Source of the DNA: an uncultured Acidimicrobiales bacterium
GTDB taxonomy: Bacteria; Actinomycetota; Acidimicrobiia; Acidimicrobiales; CADCTF01
Reading direction: 5' to 3'
Assembly (NCBI GenBank): GCA_902805655.1
Contig: CADCTF010000053.1
Coordinates: forward strand, 69,664 to 124,133
DNA length: 54,470 nt
Shown: positions 51,250 through 54,470 of the stretch, piece by piece
Numbering within the stretch: position 1 is the stretch's first letter
Layout of the letters: each line of letters opens with the position of its first letter
Made by a program: the position numbers and the translations under genes
Notes under the pieces: model-generated
Seen by the model: the letters and a program-made list of their open reading frames with translations, nothing else
Told to the model about the DNA's origin: nothing
The model's database searches: none

Positions 51250-51255
51250 GGCCGG

Positions 51256-52041
51256 GTGCCCGACATCGTCCTGTCGACCGGATCGTTCTATCCGAACACC
51301 GAGCTCGGCTTCCGCATGGCGGCCGAGCACGGCTACGACGGCGTCGAGGTCATGGTGACCCACGACCGCAAGAGCCAGTCGATCGAGGACGTCCGCGAGC
51401 TCATGACCCGCTACGAGATGCCGGTGCGGGCCATCCACGTGCCATGCCTCGTCGTCACCCAGCACGTGTGGGGCTGGAACCCTGACGGCAAGCTCCGGCG
51501 CAGCTATGACATGGCCACCGCGGTTGGCGCCGACGTGGTGGTCGTGCACCCACCGTTCCGGTGGCAGCGCGAGTACGCGGACGGCTTCCTCGCCCTGGTG
51601 CGTGAGCTCGACTCCCAGCCCGACGGCCCGAGCGTCGCGGTCGAGAACATGTACACCGTCGCCGCCCTTGGCCGGCGCCACGACCCGTATCTGTGCAACG
51701 ACGACCCGTCCTACGCGGCTTTCGACTCGCTCACCCTCGACACCTCGCACGTGGCCGCCGCACGCCAGGACCTGCTCGAGCAGTACCACCGCATGGCCGG
51801 TCGCATCCGGCACCTCCACCTGTCCGACTCCACCTCGAGCCGAGGCGACGAGCACCTTCCGCCGGGTCAGGGCACGCTGCCGCTGCGGGACCTGGCCGAC
51901 ACCCTGGTCGCCGACGGCTTCGACGGCCAGGTCGTCCTCGAGGTGGCCATCGGTCGGCTGCCCGACGGAGTCCGCACCGCCACCGCCGGCGAGTGTCGGG
52001 ATTGGGCGGCAGAGGCCTTCGGTACGGTGACCAGGAGATGA
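51256..52041 (+). CDS. Sugar phosphate isomerase/epimerase (AP endonuclease 2-like TIM barrel)
   Basis: A 261-residue protein of the xylose-isomerase-like TIM-barrel family. Barrel motifs include LSTGSFYP, HGYDGVEVMV, VVVHPPFRWQREYADG, VAVENMYTV (metal Glu), TLDTSHVAAARQD (Asp/His) and IRHLHLSDS (His), with GQVVLEVAIG for the last metal Glu. It could be a sugar isomerase or an endonuclease IV relative. GTG 51256 is supported by a TACCGT box; the open frame extends upstream antisense to the methyltransferase but is not coding there. It overlaps gdhA by 4 nt. Confidence 0.88.
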   Translation: MPDIVLSTGSFYPNTELGFRMAAEHGYDGVEVMVTHDRKSQSIEDVRELMTRYEMPVRAIHVPCLVVTQHVWGWNPDGKLRRSYDMATAVGADVVVVHPPFRWQREYADGFLALVRELDSQPDGPSVAVENMYTVAALGRRHDPYLCNDDPSYAAFDSLTLDTSHVAAARQDLLEQYHRMAGRIRHLHLSDSTSSRGDEHLPPGQGTLPLRDLADTLVADGFDGQVVLEVAIGRLPDGVRTATAGECRDWAAEAFGTVTRR

Positions 52042-53282
52042 GCGACCGATCGTCCTACGCCATGGTCAACCAGTACTTCGACGAGGGTGCCGAGCTGGTG
52101 CGGCTCAAGGACGAGATGTACGACGTCTTGAAGTCGTCGTACCGCGAGATCGCGGTGCAGGTTCCGGTGCGCATGGACTCCGGGGAGCTGCGGGTCTTCC
52201 TCGGGTACCGGGTGCAGCACAACGGCGCCCGCGGGCCGTACAAGGGCGGCATCCGCTACCACACGTCGGCCAACCTCGACGAGGTGCGGGCCATGGCCTC
52301 CCTCATGACCTGGAAGACGGCGCTCCTCGACGTGCCGTTCGGCGGGGCGAAGGGCGGGATCACCGTCGACCCGACCGACATGTCCCCTCGCGAGGTCGAG
52401 GCCATGACCCGGCGCTTCACCCTGGCCATCAGCCACATCCTCGGCGACAACCGCGACATCCCGGCGCCCGACCTCAACACCAACGCCCAGACGATGGCCT
52501 GGATGATGGACGCCTTCTCCAGCCGCTACGGCTACACCCCGGCGATCGTCACCGGCAAGCACGTCGACCTCGGTGGTGCCCCCGGTCGGGAGGCGGCCAC
52601 CGGTCGAGGCGCCGTCTATGTGCTCGAGGGCGCCGACCGCAAGTGGGGGCTCGACCTCTCCCGGCAGCGCGTGGTTATCCAGGGCTTCGGCAACGTCGGC
52701 TCATGGGCCGCCCGCGAGCTGCACCAGCGAGGCGTGAAGATCGTCGGTGTGTCGGACGTCAGCGGCGGGCTCTACTCCGATGCCGGGCTCGACATCCCGG
52801 CCCTCCTCGGCTGGGCCTCGACGCATCGACCGCTCGCCGACGCCACCGGCGACTTCGACGCGGTCACCAACGACGAGCTGCTCGTGTCCCCCTGCGAGGT
52901 GCTCATCCCCGCCGCCCTGGGCGAGGTGATCGACGAGGACAACGCCGGGCAGGTGCAGGCCGCCGTCGTGGTGGAGGCGGCGAACAACCCGGTCACGCCC
53001 GAAGCCGACAAGATCCTGCACGACCGGGGCATCAAGGTCATCCCCGACATCCTGGCCAACGCCGGCGGTGTCACCGGCTCCTACTTCGAGTGGGTGCAGA
53101 ACGTGCAGCGGTTCCGCTGGAAGGAGGACCGGTTCAACGCCGAGCTGGCCGAGGCCATGCAGCGCGCCTTCAACGTGACCTCCGCCTTCGCGGACGCCCA
53201 CTCCGTGCCGCTGCGGCGCGCCGCCTTCGCCATCGGCATCGAGCGAGTGGCCCGTGCGTCGAAGCTGCGCGGGTACGTCTGA
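52038..53282 (+). CDS. gdhA: Glutamate dehydrogenase (Glu/Leu/Phe/Val dehydrogenase family)
   Basis: This 414-residue enzyme interconverts glutamate and 2-oxoglutarate with NAD(P). It has GPYKGGIRYH and VPFGGAKGGI (substrate and catalytic lysines), RDIPAPDLNTNAQTMAWMMD, GRGAVYVLEGA, VVIQGFGNVGSWAA (dinucleotide loop) and VVVEAANNPVTPEAD. The ATGA overlap with the upstream isomerase implies co-translation, and AGGAG abuts the ATG. It links to kgd in the same window through 2-oxoglutarate. The length fits the hexameric short form. Confidence 0.95.
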   Translation: MSDRSSYAMVNQYFDEGAELVRLKDEMYDVLKSSYREIAVQVPVRMDSGELRVFLGYRVQHNGARGPYKGGIRYHTSANLDEVRAMASLMTWKTALLDVPFGGAKGGITVDPTDMSPREVEAMTRRFTLAISHILGDNRDIPAPDLNTNAQTMAWMMDAFSSRYGYTPAIVTGKHVDLGGAPGREAATGRGAVYVLEGADRKWGLDLSRQRVVIQGFGNVGSWAARELHQRGVKIVGVSDVSGGLYSDAGLDIPALLGWASTHRPLADATGDFDAVTNDELLVSPCEVLIPAALGEVIDEDNAGQVQAAVVVEAANNPVTPEADKILHDRGIKVIPDILANAGGVTGSYFEWVQNVQRFRWKEDRFNAELAEAMQRAFNVTSAFADAHSVPLRRAAFAIGIERVARASKLRGYV

Positions 53283-53833
53283 CGACCGGCCGCCCGAGCC
53301 GGATCCTCGTGTACGGGGTCACGGGTTCCGGCAAGACGACCCTGGCCCGACAGATCGCCGACGCCACGTCGCTCCCTTGGCACTCCGTCGACGACGAGAT
53401 CGGTTGGCTGCCCGACTGGGTCGAGCGGCCCCGAGACGAACAACGGGCACTTGCGTCACGCATCGCCTCGTCCGAGGCGTGGGTGCTCGACAGTGCCTAC
53501 GGCCACTGGCGCGACGTGGTGGTAGCGCGCGCCGAGCTGATCGTGGCGCTGGACTATCCCCGGCTCGTGTCCCTCACCCGACTGCTGCGCCGGACGGCCA
53601 GACGCGTCGTCACCCGTGAGCTGGCCTGCAACGGCAACAAGGAGTCGCTCCGCCAGGCGCTCTCCTCGGATTCCATCGTCGCCTGGCACTTCCGCAGCTT
53701 CTCCCGCAAGCGGGAGCGGATCGCCGCATGGCAGGCCGACCCCTCGGCTCCGACCGTCGTCCGACTGCGCTCACCGCGCGCCACTGCGGAATGGCTGGCG
53801 ACTCTTCGGCAACCGCAGACGCGCCTCAGCTGA
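53279..53833 (+). CDS. P-loop NTPase, adenylate kinase/FlaR-like, probable CTG start
   Basis: This protein of about 184 residues has Walker A GVTGSGKTT near the N-terminus, HSVDDEIGWLPDW (LID/acceptor-like region), VLDSAYGHW and the C-terminal ARRVVTRELACNGNKESLRQAL and AWHFRSFSRKRERI, as in DNA-topology-modulation-like kinases. The first canonical start is GTG 53309, which would begin at VYGVTGSGK and cut the first beta strand (RPSRILVYG). Upstream the frame has no ATG, GTG or TTG, but CTG 53279 overlaps the gdhA stop as CTGA, the same 4-nt geometry as other coupled genes here. The start is uncertain. Confidence 0.8.
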   Translation: MTTGRPSRILVYGVTGSGKTTLARQIADATSLPWHSVDDEIGWLPDWVERPRDEQRALASRIASSEAWVLDSAYGHWRDVVVARAELIVALDYPRLVSLTRLLRRTARRVVTRELACNGNKESLRQALSSDSIVAWHFRSFSRKRERIAAWQADPSAPTVVRLRSPRATAEWLATLRQPQTRLS

Positions 53834-54347
53834 GTGGCGCAGTCCCGGCGTCGGGGGCCTCGTCCTCGGCCGGCAGGGGCGTCGCCATGCGCAGCTCCAG
53901 GTCGTCGAGCAGCCGCTCGAACCGCTTGTCCAGGTCGGCGTTGGTGACCACGTCGGACAGGGCGATGCGGATCGAGGCCAGCTCACGTCCGAGGAACTCC
54001 GTCTCGGCCAACGAGCGGGCGTTGGTCTCGCGATCCCGTTCTGTCTGGAAGCGATCGCGCTCGGCCTGGCGGTTCTGGGCGAGCAGGATCAGCGGCGCGG
54101 CGTAGGCGGCCTGGGTGGAGAACGCCAGGTTGAGGAGGATGAAGGGGTACGGGTCCCATCGCAGGCGTGCGGCGAAGACGTTGACGACGATCCAGAGGGT
54201 GACCGCCGCCGTCTGGAAGACGAGGAACTTGCCGGTGCCCAGCAGCCGGGCGATGGACTCGGAGAACCGGCCGAAGGCCTCGGTGTCGTAGTGAACACCG
54301 AAGCGGATGCCGCCACGCGGCATCGAGAGATCGCTCCCCCGCCTCAC
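53826..54347 (-). CDS. DUF1003 domain membrane protein
   Basis: A protein of about 173 residues with the DUF1003 core: FGRFSESIARLLGTGKFLVFQT, a first helix (AAVTLWIVVNVFA), DPYPFILLNLAFSTQAAYAAPLILLAQNR with the second helix, and then a cytoplasmic Glu/Arg-rich coiled coil (QAERDRFQTERDRETNARSLAETE). The function is unknown. GTG 54347 overlaps the stop of the upstream CBS protein (GTGA) and is preferred; ATG 54323 with a GGGGGAG upstream is an alternative, and a TTG at 54362 is unlikely. It converges with the P-loop gene, overlapping by 8 bp at the 3' ends. Confidence 0.88.
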   Translation of the reverse strand: MRRGSDLSMPRGGIRFGVHYDTEAFGRFSESIARLLGTGKFLVFQTAAVTLWIVVNVFAARLRWDPYPFILLNLAFSTQAAYAAPLILLAQNRQAERDRFQTERDRETNARSLAETEFLGRELASIRIALSDVVTNADLDKRFERLLDDLELRMATPLPAEDEAPDAGTAPLS

Positions 54348-54470
54348 CGGCGTCGCCGCCAACCTTCGGGCAGGACGTGGTCGAGCACGTCGTCCACGGT
54401 CACCGCGCCAACCAGTCGACCGGCGTTGTCGCAGACGGCTATGGACACGACGTCGTACGCCGCGAGCCGG
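54344..54470 (-). CDS. CBS-domain protein (MgtE-like), partial 3' end
   Basis: Only the last 42 codons are visible. They read as the end of a CBS domain: AAYDVVSIAVCDNAGRLVGA, then VTVDDVLDHVLPEGW and a basic tail. The same ending is found in MgtE-N/CBS proteins that commonly precede DUF1003 genes in actinobacteria. The gene continues beyond the window. Its TGA overlaps the GTG of the DUF1003 gene. Confidence 0.75.
   Translation of the reverse strand, partial: RLAAYDVVSIAVCDNAGRLVGAVTVDDVLDHVLPEGWRRRR

Noticed and set aside
49282-51255. Long upstream extension of the TIM-barrel isomerase frame
   Set aside because: The extra 658 residues are antisense to mca and the RNA methyltransferase. 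The TACCGT box and homology put the start at 51256.

Overview
The window reads as a chromosome segment of a high-GC actinobacterium, most likely of the Acidimicrobiia type (an inference). The supporting genes are a single-chain Kgd 2-oxoglutarate enzyme, mycothiol S-conjugate amidase (Mca) plus a second PIG-L deacetylase, an F420-type LLM oxidoreductase, a wax ester/triacylglycerol synthase, an HRDC-bearing UvrD2-like helicase, a LigC / Prim-PolC repair pair, and several CaiB/BaiF and acyl-CoA genes. Genes are packed tightly on both strands. GTG starts are common and 1-4 nt stop/start overlaps are frequent. I saw no tRNA, rRNA, CRISPR array, insertion sequence or phage gene.

Layout. 1-9.3 kb: a histidine phosphatase (cut by the window edge) and a PIG-L deacetylase, then a lipid/CoA-catabolic block (alpha-methylacyl-CoA racemase-like protein, SDR, acyl-CoA dehydrogenase, hot-dog protein, CaiB/BaiF transferase) with a GH36 alpha-galactosidase and an alpha/beta hydrolase among them. 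9.3-18.5 kb: a SpoU methyltransferase, a PH/SHOCT membrane protein, then a minus-strand operon (alpha/beta hydrolase, membrane-anchored MurF-like ligase, D-Ala-D-Ala ligase, small zincin), UvrD2 and exonuclease III. 18.5-27.9 kb: a NYN ribonuclease with S1 domain and a long Ala/Lys tail, a HAD hydrolase, kgd, ettA, a small Cys protein and a nitronate monooxygenase.

27.9-38.3 kb: VanW protein, TIGR01777 epimerase, geranylgeranyl-reductase-like enzyme, Prim-PolC-like polymerase, a decayed siderophore-uptake locus (three gene fragments in under 0.9 kb), LigC, malQ and a phytoene-desaturase-like oxidoreductase. 38.3-49 kb: an RsbW-like ATPase behind a sigma-B/F-type promoter, an orphan Fe-S PD-(D/E)XK nuclease, a lipid storage group (PAP2 phosphatase, DsbA-like protein, WS/DGAT), an M23 peptidase, an LLM oxidoreductase, an SNase lipoprotein, a ChbG/YdjC deacetylase and two tandem Tat-exported ferritin-like proteins. 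49-54.5 kb: SCP2 protein, mca, an RNA uracil methyltransferase, a TIM-barrel isomerase, glutamate dehydrogenase, a P-loop kinase-like protein, a DUF1003 protein and the end of a CBS-domain protein.

Two signals cut across the gene list. First, about twenty genes on both strands have a TAnnnT hexamer ending 6-8 nt before the start codon, the geometry expected for leaderless transcripts. Second, three genes (SpoU methyltransferase, M23 peptidase, P-loop protein) have no ATG/GTG/TTG that would include their expected N-terminus, and each has a CTG or ATC codon at a position where initiation would make sense. The most unusual protein architectures are the membrane-anchored MurF-like ligase with its partner ligase, and the NYN-S1-(Ala/Lys) ribonuclease.
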